Origin: Gordonia iterans
GTDB lineage: Bacteria; Actinomycetota; Actinomycetes; Mycobacteriales; Mycobacteriaceae
DNA: 64,000 bases
Assembly: GCF_002993285.1 (NCBI RefSeq)
Contig: NZ_CP027433.1
Coordinates: 3,100,001-3,164,000, forward strand
Reading direction: 5' to 3'
Positions 32,375 through 40,618 of the stretch are shown here, piece after piece. A model generated the notes under the pieces. That model did not search any database. It was not told where the DNA came from and saw only the letters and a program-made list of their open reading frames with translations. Every line of letters begins with the position of its first letter. The stretch's first letter is position 1. The position numbers and the translations under genes are program-made.

Positions 32375-33804
32375 CTCGCCCGATGCGCGTGCTGATGGTG
32401 TCCTGGGAGTATCCGCCGGTGGTGATCGGCGGACTGGGTCGGCATGTGCACTACCTGGCCGAAGCCCTTGCCGCGCAAGGCATCGAGGTGACTGTCCTGA
32501 CCCGGCAGCCGTCCCGCACAGATCCGTCGACGCACCCCACCACCGACGCCGTCGTCAACGGCGTGCGGGTGATCGCCGCGGCCGAGGACCCCACCGAATT
32601 CGACTTCGGCATCGACATGATGGCGTGGACCCTCTCGATGGGACACTCCTTCGTCCGCGCCGGTCTGCAACTCCTCCGCGACTGGCAACCGGACGTGGTG
32701 CACGCGCACGACTGGCTGGTGGCGCATCCGTCGATCGCGCTGGCCGACTACTTCGACGTGCCGCTGATCGCGACCCTGCACGCGACTGAGGCCGGCCGCC
32801 ATTCGGGTTGGGTGGCCGGACACGTCAACCGCCAGGTCCATTCCGTGGAGTGGTGGCTGGCGAACTCGGCGGACGCGCTGATCACGTGCTCGTCGTCCAT
32901 GCGTGACGAGGTGCGCGACCTGTTCGGTTCCGGCGCCGGGAGCGCGCGAGCGGGCCGATCAGAGCCGAGCGCCGGGAGCACGCGAGCGGGCCGATCAGAG
33001 CCGAGCGCCGGGAGCACGCGAGCGGGCCGATCAGAGCCGAGCGCCGGGAGCACGCGAGCGGGCCGATCAGAGCCGAGCGCCGGGAGCGCGCGAGCGGGCC
33101 TTTCAGATTCCGGCCTGCCCCCGATCACGGTGATCCACAACGGGATCGATCTGACCGCGTGGAGTTTCGCCGAGCGGACCGTCGACGACGGCCCCGCGGA
33201 GCTGCTCTTCGCCGGCCGGCTGGAGTACGAGAAGGGGCTGCAGGATCTGCTGGCCGCGCTCCCGGCGATCCGGCGGGCGCATCCGGGGACCACGCTGACC
33301 GTCGCCGGTGAGGGCACCCAGCTGGGGTGGCTCACCGAACTGACCGCCGAGCACGGCGTGCGGCATGCGGTGAGCTTCGCCGGGCGGCAGGATCACGACG
33401 GCCTGGCGTCGCTGATGCGCCGCGCCACGGCGATCGTGCTGCCCAGCCGGTACGAGCCGTTCGGGATCGTCGCCCTGGAGGCGGCGGCGAGCGGAATCCC
33501 GCTGGTCACCTCCACCGCCGGCGGCCTCGGCGAGGCCGTGCACGACGGCGAGACCGGCATGACCTTTCCGCCCGCCGACGTCACCGCGCTCACGGCCGCG
33601 GTGTGCGCCACCCTCGACGACCCCGCCGCCGCCGCGGTCCGGGCACGACGCGCCCGCGCCGTCCTCACCGAGGAGTTCACCTGGCCGGCGATCGCCGAGC
33701 GGACCGCCGCGGTCTATCGGGTCGCCTCACGCCGGACGCACCGTCCCCTCGCCCGCCCGGTGATCCCCGAGCGCCCGCTGCCCGAGCGCGACCCGAACTC
33801 CTAA
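32371..33804 (+). CDS. GT4 alpha-1,4-glucosyltransferase (Rv3032-like) with in-frame 12-residue repeats
   Basis: 477 residues. N-terminal Rossmann half with VSWEYPPVVIGGLGRHVHYLAEALA and VHAHDWLVAHPS; C-terminal half with VIHNGIDLTAW, LLFAGRLEYEKGLQDLLAAL and the donor-site EX7E stretch RYEPFGIVALEAAASGIP. Elongates the glucan backbone of MGLP (and glycogen) from a nucleotide-glucose in mycobacteria. Starts as ATGA over the GH57 stop. Between the two halves (about residues 188-244) lie four copies plus a partial fifth of AGSTRAGRSEPS, encoded by 36-bp DNA repeats. As I recall Rv3032 is about 414 residues, so the excess is almost exactly the repeat block. Confidence 0.92.
   Translation: MTRPMRVLMVSWEYPPVVIGGLGRHVHYLAEALAAQGIEVTVLTRQPSRTDPSTHPTTDAVVNGVRVIAAAEDPTEFDFGIDMMAWTLSMGHSFVRAGLQLLRDWQPDVVHAHDWLVAHPSIALADYFDVPLIATLHATEAGRHSGWVAGHVNRQVHSVEWWLANSADALITCSSSMRDEVRDLFGSGAGSARAGRSEPSAGSTRAGRSEPSAGSTRAGRSEPSAGSTRAGRSEPSAGSARAGLSDSGLPPITVIHNGIDLTAWSFAERTVDDGPAELLFAGRLEYEKGLQDLLAALPAIRRAHPGTTLTVAGEGTQLGWLTELTAEHGVRHAVSFAGRQDHDGLASLMRRATAIVLPSRYEPFGIVALEAAASGIPLVTSTAGGLGEAVHDGETGMTFPPADVTALTAAVCATLDDPAAAAVRARRARAVLTEEFTWPAIAERTAAVYRVASRRTHRPLARPVIPERPLPERDPNS
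32935..33102 (+). repeat. Five-unit 36-bp tandem repeat inside the GT4 gene
   Basis: Units begin at 32935, 32971, 33007, 33043 and 33079 (partial). Core: GCCGGGAGCACGCGAGCGGG then CCGATCAGAGCCGAGC. Since 36 is divisible by 3, the frame is kept. Part of the unit (GCCGGGAGCGC..GCGAGCGGGCCGA) recurs in the primase-polymerase gene at 42073. Confidence 0.92.
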
Positions 33805-33952
33805 AGCACCGATCGTTACCGACAGCCGCCGCCGAGGAGTTCGACGACCCCTGAACACGTAACGCACTCCGCGCATCGGGACGTACGCATGGGTACCGTG
33901 ATCACCGGTCGCGCACGCTGCGGCCGGAGACCACGACAGTCGGAGGAAGAGA

Positions 33953-34624
33953 ATGCGCAGCACCCTGTTCGATGCGAGCAATCGCGAGAAGGAACTGAAC
34001 CAGCGGTGGACTGTTCAGAACGACCGTATGCTGCGGGTCGGTTTCGGTCCCGATGCGCTCGCGGCGAAGGGCGCGATGGTGGCCTACCAGGGGCAGTTCG
34101 AGTTCAAGCACGAGGGCTCGGGCTCGGTGAGCAACTTCATCAAGAAGGCCGTCTCCAACGAGGGCGGCCAGCTGATGCGCGTGCGCGGTCAGGGCGAGGT
34201 GTTCTTCGCCCGCCGCGCCCAGCACGTGTTCACCATCCAGTTGGAGGGCCCGCAGGAGTCGATCACCATCAACACCTCGAGCCTGCTGGCGTTCGACGAC
34301 TCGCTCACCTGGAAGATCACGTCCATCGGCAACGCGGGCATCATGGCCGGCGGCCTGTTCAACCTGACCCTCAACGGCCAGGGCGTGATCGGCGTGACCA
34401 GTGACGGTCCGCCGATGATCTTGGACTGCTCGCGCCAGCCGACCTACGTCGACCCCCAGGCGGCGGTGTGCTGGTCGGCCAACCTGCAGCCCAGCCTGAA
34501 GAACGATTTCAAGATGGGCGCACTCATCGGACGCGGCTCGGGCGAATCGTTCCAGCTCGCGTTCCACGGGCCGGGCTTCGTCGTCGTGCAGCCCAGCGAA
34601 GGCTCCGTTCTCGGCCAGGTCTGA
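33953..34624 (+). CDS. AIM24-family protein
   Basis: 223 residues of regular beta strands typical of the AIM24/TIGR00266 family (double-stranded trimeric barrel): GQFEFKHEG, VRGQGEVFFARRAQHVFTIQLEG, NTSSLLAFDDSLTWKI, GIMAGGLFNLTLNGQGVIGVTSDGPPM. Family members are widespread and of unknown biochemical function. Good ribosome binding site (GGAGGAAGAG); TACCGT at 33894-33899 may be its -10, leaving a leader of about 47 nt. It stands between the MGLP glucosyltransferase and the beta-propeller gene; I do not recall it at this place in M. tuberculosis. Confidence 0.86.
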   Translation: MRSTLFDASNREKELNQRWTVQNDRMLRVGFGPDALAAKGAMVAYQGQFEFKHEGSGSVSNFIKKAVSNEGGQLMRVRGQGEVFFARRAQHVFTIQLEGPQESITINTSSLLAFDDSLTWKITSIGNAGIMAGGLFNLTLNGQGVIGVTSDGPPMILDCSRQPTYVDPQAAVCWSANLQPSLKNDFKMGALIGRGSGESFQLAFHGPGFVVVQPSEGSVLGQV

Positions 34625-34635
34625 CCGCCCGGCGT

Positions 34636-34667
34636 GCCGGATCGCCCCCCGTCGGCGGTGATCCGGC
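34636..34667. terminator. Hairpin between convergent AIM24 and beta-propeller genes
   Basis: GCCGGATC at 34636-34643 pairs with GATCCGGC at 34660-34667, extended inwards by CC/GG after one mismatch. Placed 12 bp past one stop and 4 bp before the other. No clear T run on either side, so rated as a possible bidirectional terminator. Confidence 0.5.
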
Positions 34668-34670
34668 GCG

Positions 34671-35987
34671 TCAGCCGGCGCTGAAGTAGTAGACCTCGCC
34701 CAGGTTGACCGCGACCGCCACGTCGCCCCCGGCCGAGACCGCGACACCGGTGGCGAAACCGGTCGCGTCCGGCAGATCGAGAGAGCGCTTGGTGGCTCCG
34801 TCGGTCACCGAGACCTCCGTGAGCACCAGTTTCTGCTCCGGGCCGGAACGTACGACGGTCCAGGCGCTGCCTCCGCCGGTCAGCGTCGACAGACTCACCG
34901 TCTGCAGGTCCTCGCGCTTGGCGATCACCGTGGCGGAGTCGCCGTCGTCCTTCAGGACCGTCAGCGGTGCGCCGACGCTGCCCGTCGGGATCAGCACGCC
35001 GTCCGGCGAGACCGTCAGCGTGGCGAACCCGTGCTCGCCGAGATCGTGGCACCAGCGCAGGGCGCCGTCACCGGCGGCATACGCGTACAGCTTGCCGTCG
35101 CCGCCGAACGCGTAGACGGTCTCGCCGTCGTGCGACAGAGTGGCAGGGCCCACCATGCCGCCGGGCAGGTCCGCGTTCCAGACCCCGGTGAACTCGCGCG
35201 CGCCGTCGCGGTCGGCATAGCTCATCGCCGTCAGCTGCGAAGCCGCTGCCCCCTCGGCCCGGAAGTTCAGGTAGAAGCGGTCTCGCTTCGAGTCGACCGC
35301 GGCCGGCGCGGTGACTGCGCACTGCGGTCCGCCGGCGATGCAGTCACCCAGTCCGAACGTGGGATCCTCCGGGTCGGCGTTCGGGCGCAGCCGGACCTCG
35401 GGCGCCTCGAACGCATCGTTCTGCGCATTCAGCAGCAACAGCTGCCCCTGCGTGGTGACCGACAGGATCCGGCCCGGTCCGGCGAACTTGGCCGACAGCG
35501 AGGTGCCGACCACCGGCATGCGCCAGCGGATCATGCCGCCGCCGTTGAACGCGACGAGCGCCCCGGACTCGCCGAGGAAAGGCTGGCCGTGCTGATCGAG
35601 GGTCATCGCGTTGAACTGGACGCCCTCGGTCATCCGCTTGCAGAAGTTCTTGCGCCCCGAATTGTGATCGAACACGAAGACATTGCAGCCGCTGGTCGTC
35701 CGCGCGGTGATGCCCACGTCGCCGTACTGGTTCAGGCTGATCGGCGCCGTGATCGGGCCGCCGGTCGGCCGTCGCCAGGACAGTTCGAGCCCCGCGGGCA
35801 CCGTGACCGGCGTGTAGTTCGTGTTGCCGTTGTCGGCGCCGTACATCGGCCATCCCGCACCCGGAATCGCCCGGACCTCCTCCTGTCCGTCTGCGCAGGA
35901 TGCGAGCACCAGGGCCGTCACCGTCGCCAGCACCACCGCCGCGACCGCACGAAGACGGCTTCCGTGGTGGCGCGCTGTCTGCTGCAT
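34671..35987 (-). CDS. Lipoprotein with PQQ-type beta-propeller (Rv3035-like)
   Basis: 438 residues. Signal peptide with lipobox LVLASC, then a propeller of repeated blades (YGADNGNTNYTP, DVGITARTTSGCNVFVFDHNSG, GQLLLLNAQ, YAFGGDGKLYAYAAGDGALRW). Several Cys (GCN, NFCKR, DCIAGGPQCA, RWCHD) suggest disulfides outside the membrane. No catalytic motif is recognised; it may be a scaffold. Divergent from the LbH acyltransferase gene. In M. tuberculosis, as I recall, the same two genes are also divergent but the pair lies the other way round relative to Rv3032. Confidence 0.8.
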   Translation of the reverse strand: MQQTARHHGSRLRAVAAVVLATVTALVLASCADGQEEVRAIPGAGWPMYGADNGNTNYTPVTVPAGLELSWRRPTGGPITAPISLNQYGDVGITARTTSGCNVFVFDHNSGRKNFCKRMTEGVQFNAMTLDQHGQPFLGESGALVAFNGGGMIRWRMPVVGTSLSAKFAGPGRILSVTTQGQLLLLNAQNDAFEAPEVRLRPNADPEDPTFGLGDCIAGGPQCAVTAPAAVDSKRDRFYLNFRAEGAAASQLTAMSYADRDGAREFTGVWNADLPGGMVGPATLSHDGETVYAFGGDGKLYAYAAGDGALRWCHDLGEHGFATLTVSPDGVLIPTGSVGAPLTVLKDDGDSATVIAKREDLQTVSLSTLTGGGSAWTVVRSGPEQKLVLTEVSVTDGATKRSLDLPDATGFATGVAVSAGGDVAVAVNLGEVYYFSAG

Positions 35988-36101
35988 GAGTGCGTCCTGT
36001 GTCCTTCTGTGCTCGCGGAGGCCTAAAGCCGTTCGGCAAGACTCTATCGTGCCGTCCTCACTCATCGGGTGCGTGCCGCACCGGGCGCCCGGGGCGTCGA
36101 T

Positions 36102-36107
36102 TAGGGT
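36102..36107 (+). promoter_or_regulatory. -10 hexamer TAGGGT, near-leaderless promoter of the LbH acyltransferase
   Basis: TAGGGT, 8 nt, then ATG at 36116; no Shine-Dalgarno sequence. Confidence 0.5.
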
Positions 36108-36115
36108 TTGTCCTC

Positions 36116-36883
36116 ATGACCACCATGTGGAATGCGTCGTACCGCTCGCGCTGGCGCGCCGGTCTGCGGCGCCGCGACCCGGACCAGGCCCGGTTCCTGA
36201 CCATGGACTCGCTGCGCTGGATCAGACGGAACAAGGCCTGGACGCCCTGGTACCTGGTCCGCTACTACCGGCTCGCCCGGTTCCGGCTGGCCAATCCGCA
36301 CATCATCCTGCGCGGCATGGTGTTCCTCGGCAAGGACGTCGAGATCCACGCCACCCCGGAGATGGCGCGGATGGAGATCGGCCGCTGGGTGCACATCGGC
36401 GACGGCAACTCGATCCGCTGCCACGAGGGGAGCCTGCGCATCGGGGACAAGACCGTCTTCGGCTGCAACAACGTCGTGAACGCCTACCTCGACATCGAGA
36501 TCGGCGGTTCGACACTGGTCGCGGACTGGTGCTACATCTGCGACTTCGACCACGTCACCGACCACATCGGGATCCCGATCAAGGATCAGGGCATCGTCAA
36601 GGGCCCCGTCCGGATCGGCGCGGACACCTGGGTGGCCGCCAAGGTGTCGATTCTGCGGAACACCATCGTCGGGCGGGGCTGTGTCCTGGGGGCGCACGCC
36701 GTCGCCCGCGGGGTCATCGAGGACTACGGCATCGCGGTCGGCTCCCCGGCCCGCGTGGTGAAGAACCGGCTCACCGCCTGGGAAGAGGGTGCGCAGGAGC
36801 GCGCCGAACTCGAGCGCGCCCTGGCCGACATCGAGCGGAAGAAGGCGCACGCCGAGGCGAAGTCCCGCCCCGCCGACGCCTGA
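36116..36883 (+). CDS. Left-handed beta-helix acyltransferase (Rv3034c-like)
   Basis: 255 residues. A basic Trp-rich N-terminus (about 1-60) is followed by imperfect hexapeptide repeats forming a LbH domain (IEIGGSTLV, VRIGADTWVAAKVSILRNTIVGRGCVLGAHAVARG) and a charged C-terminal helix. The His of the family's catalytic loop is probably in CDFDHVTDH. In M. tuberculosis the equivalent gene belongs to the MGLP region and is proposed to acylate the polymer; donor and acceptor are unproven here. Confidence 0.84.
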   Translation: MTTMWNASYRSRWRAGLRRRDPDQARFLTMDSLRWIRRNKAWTPWYLVRYYRLARFRLANPHIILRGMVFLGKDVEIHATPEMARMEIGRWVHIGDGNSIRCHEGSLRIGDKTVFGCNNVVNAYLDIEIGGSTLVADWCYICDFDHVTDHIGIPIKDQGIVKGPVRIGADTWVAAKVSILRNTIVGRGCVLGAHAVARGVIEDYGIAVGSPARVVKNRLTAWEEGAQERAELERALADIERKKAHAEAKSRPADA

Positions 36884-37200
36884 GTCCGGCTCCCGCGGCT
36901 CGCGGCGCCCGAAACGAGGGTGCCCGGCACCCCTGACTCGAAGTGGCACCCCCAGTCGAAGGTGCCACACCGAAACCACGGTGCCCGGCACCCTCAATTC
37001 GACCCGACGAGCAACCACGATGCCGCCACGACGACGCGCTGACTGACTGCGGCGCGCGATCGGGGCCGTCGTACATCATCCCGACCGCTCGGGGAGCACA
37101 ACAGCCGGATCAACCAAGGTCTGTGCATAACCCGGCGTCGACGCGCACACCTGTGGACAGCGCGTTCGACAAGCGGGCCGGGCCGTCGTTCGATCGTGGC
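36884..37200. other. Intergenic region with 97-bp GGTGCC element
   Basis: 317 bp between the LbH acyltransferase and the DUF559-type gene. It holds copy A of the 97-bp element (36910-37006) and about 190 bp of upstream sequence without a recognisable gene. Confidence 0.7.
36910..37006 (+). repeat. 97-bp GGTGCC palindromic element, copy A
   Basis: Contains GGTGCCCGGCACC near each end, itself a palindrome, and GTGGCACC ... GGTGCCAC as an 8-bp inverted pair around a 10-nt loop in the middle. Copies B (38246-38342) and C (42768-42864) have the same length, order and orientation, with scattered differences. Confidence 0.88.
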
Positions 37201-38151
37201 ATGACGCTCCAGATCACCGACGTACCTCTCGACCACCTCGGATTCCTGCGCCGATCCGCGGCACAGAAGGCCGGAGTCTCCGACGATCAGCTCGCCTCGG
37301 CGGTGAGACACGGCGACCTGATCCGGCTCGCGCCCGGGGTGTACATGCTCCCGCTCGATCCGGCGTTCGCGATCACCGAGTCCGGCAAGGACGAGCAGTA
37401 CCGACTGACCTGCCTCGCCCGGGCCAGCACGCCACGCGTCGGCACCGCCCCGCTGAGCCACCAGTCCGCGGCCGCCGTGCACCGACTGCCGATGCTGACG
37501 CCGGACCGCGGTCTGGTCCATGCGATCCGCGGCGGCCCCGGCGGCAGCGCCCGGCGGGGCGGCCGGTTCCGTCACGCCGGCACGGTGCCCGACGGCGACA
37601 TCGTCGTCGTCGACGGGGTCCGGGTGACCAGCCTGCCGCGGACCGCAGTCGAGGTCGCCGCCACCGGCACCTTCGCGCAGGCCCTCACCGTCGTCGATGC
37701 CGCGATGCGCCGCGGTGTGACCCGCGACGAACTGACCGCCGCGCTCGCCGGACGCCGACCGGAGGGGGTACGGGTGGCCAGACGCGCGATCGAACACGGA
37801 AACGGCCTGTCGGAATCTCCCGGCGAGTCGTGGAGCCGCGCGCAGATGCTCGACGCCGACCTGCCGCTCCCCGTCCTCCAGCGGAAGTACACTCTGGAAG
37901 GTCACGTCCAGCGGCCCGACTTCGACTGGCTCGGCCGCGTGGTCGGCGAGTTCGACGGCGAGGTGAAATACCAGGGCGTGCTGCAGCCGGGTGAGGATCC
38001 CCGCCAGGCCCTGATCCGCGAGAAGGAGCGCGAAGACCGCTTCCGCCGCGCCGGCATCCACGTGGTGCGCTGGACCTGGTCCATGCTGGTCAAGGGCACC
38101 ATGATTCCGGCGCTGATCGGCTGGCTCCGCCGCACCGGCGTCATGGCGTGA
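37201..38151 (+). CDS. AbiEi-like N-terminal / DUF559-type nuclease-fold protein
   Basis: 316 residues. The N-terminal region (about 10-60) resembles the AbiEi_4 winged-helix module (AAQKAGVSDDQLASAVRHGDLIRLAPGVY). The C-terminal region (about 225-300) resembles DUF559/Vsr-like nuclease folds, with RPDFDWLGRVVGEFDGEVKY giving a PD-(D/E)xK-like set. Such proteins are abundant in Gordonia and relatives, usually as orphans; function unknown, sometimes annotated as type IV antitoxin-like. No toxin partner is adjacent. The gene is flanked on both sides by directly repeated copies of the 97-bp element, which suggests insertion as a unit. Confidence 0.75.
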   Translation: MTLQITDVPLDHLGFLRRSAAQKAGVSDDQLASAVRHGDLIRLAPGVYMLPLDPAFAITESGKDEQYRLTCLARASTPRVGTAPLSHQSAAAVHRLPMLTPDRGLVHAIRGGPGGSARRGGRFRHAGTVPDGDIVVVDGVRVTSLPRTAVEVAATGTFAQALTVVDAAMRRGVTRDELTAALAGRRPEGVRVARRAIEHGNGLSESPGESWSRAQMLDADLPLPVLQRKYTLEGHVQRPDFDWLGRVVGEFDGEVKYQGVLQPGEDPRQALIREKEREDRFRRAGIHVVRWTWSMLVKGTMIPALIGWLRRTGVMA

Positions 38152-38245
38152 CCGTGATGACGCGAACGCTCCGCCCGCCCGGGGCGCAGTGACCGCCCTG
38201 CCGCCTGCCTCACGCGGCGACCTCCCGGAGGGTCCTGCGCCATCC

Positions 38246-38342
38246 CGAGAACAAGGGAGCCCGGCACCGTCACCTCGAAGTGGCACCCTCAGCCGAAGGT
38301 GCCAGAACGAAACCAAGGTGCCCGGCACCCTGCCTCGAACGG
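38246..38342 (+). repeat. 97-bp GGTGCC palindromic element, copy B
   Basis: Same length and orientation as copy A. The first palindrome is damaged (GGGAGCCCGGCACC) while the second (GGTGCCCGGCACC) is intact. Lies 94 bp past the DUF559-type gene. Confidence 0.85.
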
Positions 38343-38357
38343 CCACGACCACGGGCT

Positions 38358-39605
38358 TCAGAGTCCGGCGCGGAACCCGGGTTCACACAGGAAGGCCACA
38401 CCCGCGCGGCCGATGCGCGTCAGGATCAGCGCGAAGGGCTGGTCGCCCTTGAGTTTGAGCCGCTTGCGCAGGCGATCGGGGTCGACGTCGAGCCCGCGCA
38501 CCAGGATCTCCAGGCTGCCGCAGCCCCGGGCCGCGAGCGCACCGCGCAGCGTCTTCTCGTGCATCGGCAACTGCTCGATCACCCGGAAGCCGCGCTCCCC
38601 CGCCGGCACGACGTCGCCGGACAGGTAGGCGATCTGCGGGTCGAGCTGGCGCAGTCCGTGCCGGTGCGCGTACTGGCGCACCAGTCCGGCCCGCACGACG
38701 GCTCCGTCCGGGTCGACGATGTACTCGCCGACCGCGGGATCGTCGAGCTCGTCGGGGTCGTCGGACGTCACCTCGTACAGCCGCGTCCGCGCCGGCGTCC
38801 CTGGATCGGCAGCCGGGTCCGGGACGGTCCGCAGCACGCTCGCCCGGTTCTCCGGGGCACCGCGCACCTCCGTCCACAAACAGGTCTCGCGGACGCCCCC
38901 GTCAAGCGAGACCACCTGCACCTGGCCCTCGAACCCGAAACGGGTCCGCAGCTTCCGGTAGTCCAGGCCCGGCGCGCACTTGACCACCATCGCCCGCCCC
39001 GCGTACACCGCGAGCAGCTCCAGCAGGGGCGGATCGAGGCGGTCGATGCCGAAGACTCGCCCGCCGGCGTCGCGCCGGGCCGGGTCGGCGACGATCACGT
39101 CCGCGGTCGACGTCGGGGTCAGCGCATCGGCCCGCAACAGCGTCGGCCGGCGGCCGCTCACCCCGGTCTCGAGATTGTGCTGAGCCATCGTCAGCCGGAC
39201 CGGGTCGACGTCGGAGCCGAGGACACCGCGCACCCCCGGCTCCGCCGCGAGGGCGAGCAGCTCGCCGCCGATCGAGCAGGTCACGTCGTGGACCACCGCG
39301 CCCGGGTGCCGTGCGACGATGTCGCCCGCACGCAAGGCGGCGACCGGCCCGGCGGTGGCCTGCTGCACCGACGCCTCGTCCGCGAGCAGCCGATCCGGAC
39401 GGGGGAACTTGCCGACGGCGCGTCGTCGTGCACGGACCGTCTCCGCGAGCGCGGCGGCATGCTCGGGGTACCGCGCACGCAGCACGGTGAGATCGGCCAG
39501 CAGCGACGACGGCGTCAGCGCCAGTTCCGCGGCGCTCTGCAGCGCCTTGTCGCCGTACCGGGAACGCAGGAAGGCGACGTCGTCCGGCGTGAACTCGTAG
39601 GCCAC
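38358..39605 (-). CDS. Class I methyltransferase with THUMP-like domain (Rv3037c-like)
   Basis: 415 residues. A helical N-terminus (about 1-95) is followed by a Rossmann methyltransferase core with motif I VHDVTCSIGGELLALAA, VLGSDVDPVRL and motif IV VIVADPARRDAGGR. The C-terminal part (about 330-415) matches the THUMP_like module. The DPARR motif is akin to amino-methyltransferases acting on RNA bases (DPPY-like), so an RNA substrate is possible, although the M. tuberculosis homolog has also been discussed with the MGLP region. GTG 39605 lies 10 bp after the next methyltransferase's stop. Confidence 0.83.
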   Translation of the reverse strand: MAYEFTPDDVAFLRSRYGDKALQSAAELALTPSSLLADLTVLRARYPEHAAALAETVRARRRAVGKFPRPDRLLADEASVQQATAGPVAALRAGDIVARHPGAVVHDVTCSIGGELLALAAEPGVRGVLGSDVDPVRLTMAQHNLETGVSGRRPTLLRADALTPTSTADVIVADPARRDAGGRVFGIDRLDPPLLELLAVYAGRAMVVKCAPGLDYRKLRTRFGFEGQVQVVSLDGGVRETCLWTEVRGAPENRASVLRTVPDPAADPGTPARTRLYEVTSDDPDELDDPAVGEYIVDPDGAVVRAGLVRQYAHRHGLRQLDPQIAYLSGDVVPAGERGFRVIEQLPMHEKTLRGALAARGCGSLEILVRGLDVDPDRLRKRLKLKGDQPFALILTRIGRAGVAFLCEPGFRAGL

Positions 39606-39615
39606 CGTTCGCGGC

Positions 39616-40611
39616 CTAGGAGGCCGGGGCCTCCGGCGCAGGCTTGCAGCCGGTGATGAGCACGTTGTAGAAGAACTGCGGCGGCACCACCTTCTGCAGG
39701 ACGTTGTCGTCGAGCCAGGTCATCCGCTTCCAGCCGCCGAACGCGAACCGTGCCCAGCCCCAGCCGAGCTTCTCCGCGGGCACCGCCGCCTCGAAGGTCC
39801 GCACCGGCCAGCCGAGCATCGCCGCGGCCAGCTCCTCGCTCGCCGACGCCACGTCGACGGCGCCGGCCGCGGTGGCCAGCTCCTCGAGGTCCTGCGGCGA
39901 GAAGGTGTGGATGTCCACCACGGCTTCGAGGGCGGCGGCCCGCGAGGACTCGTCGAGCTCTTCCTGCGGACGCCGCCACGACTGCAGCGGGCCGAACTTG
40001 GTGATGTTGGTGGTGGCCCACCAGGTGGCCCGGCTCATCCAGCGCGCGTAGAAGTCACCGAGGGTCGACGGCTCGCCGGCGAACACGAAGCGCCCGCCCG
40101 GCTTCAGGACCCGCAGCACCTCGCGCAGCGCCTGTTCGACGTCTGGGATGTGGTGCAGCACAGCGTGTCCGACCACGAGATCGAAGGTGTCGTCGTCGTA
40201 CGGAATCTTCTCGGCGTCGGCGACCCGGCCGTCGACGTCGAGCCCGAGGCCCTCGGCGTTGCGCAGCGCGACCTTGACCATGCCCGGTGAGAGATCGGTG
40301 ACCGAACCCTTGGTGGCGACGCCCGACTGCATCAGGTTGAGCAGGAAGAAGCCGGTGCCGCAGCCCAGTTCCATGGCCCGCTCGTACGGCAGGTCCGCGT
40401 CGGGCACGATCCGGTCGAGGCGGCCGCGGGCGTAGTCGATGCAGCGCTCGTCGAACGAGATCGACCACTTCTCGTCGTAGGTCTCGGCCTCCCAGTCGTG
40501 GTACAGGACCTGGGCGAGCTTGGTGTCGGTGAGCGCAGCCTCCACCTCTTCGGCGGTGGCGTGCGGGTTCGGCTTCGGGTCCGAAGTGGTGGGGTCGTCG
40601 ATCGACGTCAT
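39616..40611 (-). CDS. SAM-dependent methyltransferase (Rv3038c-like)
   Basis: 331 residues, class I: motif I AMELGCGTGFFLLNLM, acidic loop KVALRNAEGL...VADAEKIPYDDDTFDLVVGHAVLHHI, and LREVLRVLKPGGRFVFAGEPS. The C-terminal third (about 210-330) is helical with an aromatic-rich segment (WARFAFGGWKRMTWLDDNVL) suggestive of a hydrophobic substrate. Lies between echA17 and the THUMP-like methyltransferase with 7 and 10 bp gaps, so one operon. Confidence 0.85.
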   Translation of the reverse strand: MTSIDDPTTSDPKPNPHATAEEVEAALTDTKLAQVLYHDWEAETYDEKWSISFDERCIDYARGRLDRIVPDADLPYERAMELGCGTGFFLLNLMQSGVATKGSVTDLSPGMVKVALRNAEGLGLDVDGRVADAEKIPYDDDTFDLVVGHAVLHHIPDVEQALREVLRVLKPGGRFVFAGEPSTLGDFYARWMSRATWWATTNITKFGPLQSWRRPQEELDESSRAAALEAVVDIHTFSPQDLEELATAAGAVDVASASEELAAAMLGWPVRTFEAAVPAEKLGWGWARFAFGGWKRMTWLDDNVLQKVVPPQFFYNVLITGCKPAPEAPAS

Positions 40612-40618
40612 CTACTGG

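Noticed and set aside
37201..38151. Toxin-antitoxin or restriction system at the AbiEi/DUF559-type gene
   Set aside because: No toxin, methylase or second nuclease gene is adjacent; only the single gene and its flanking repeats are present.
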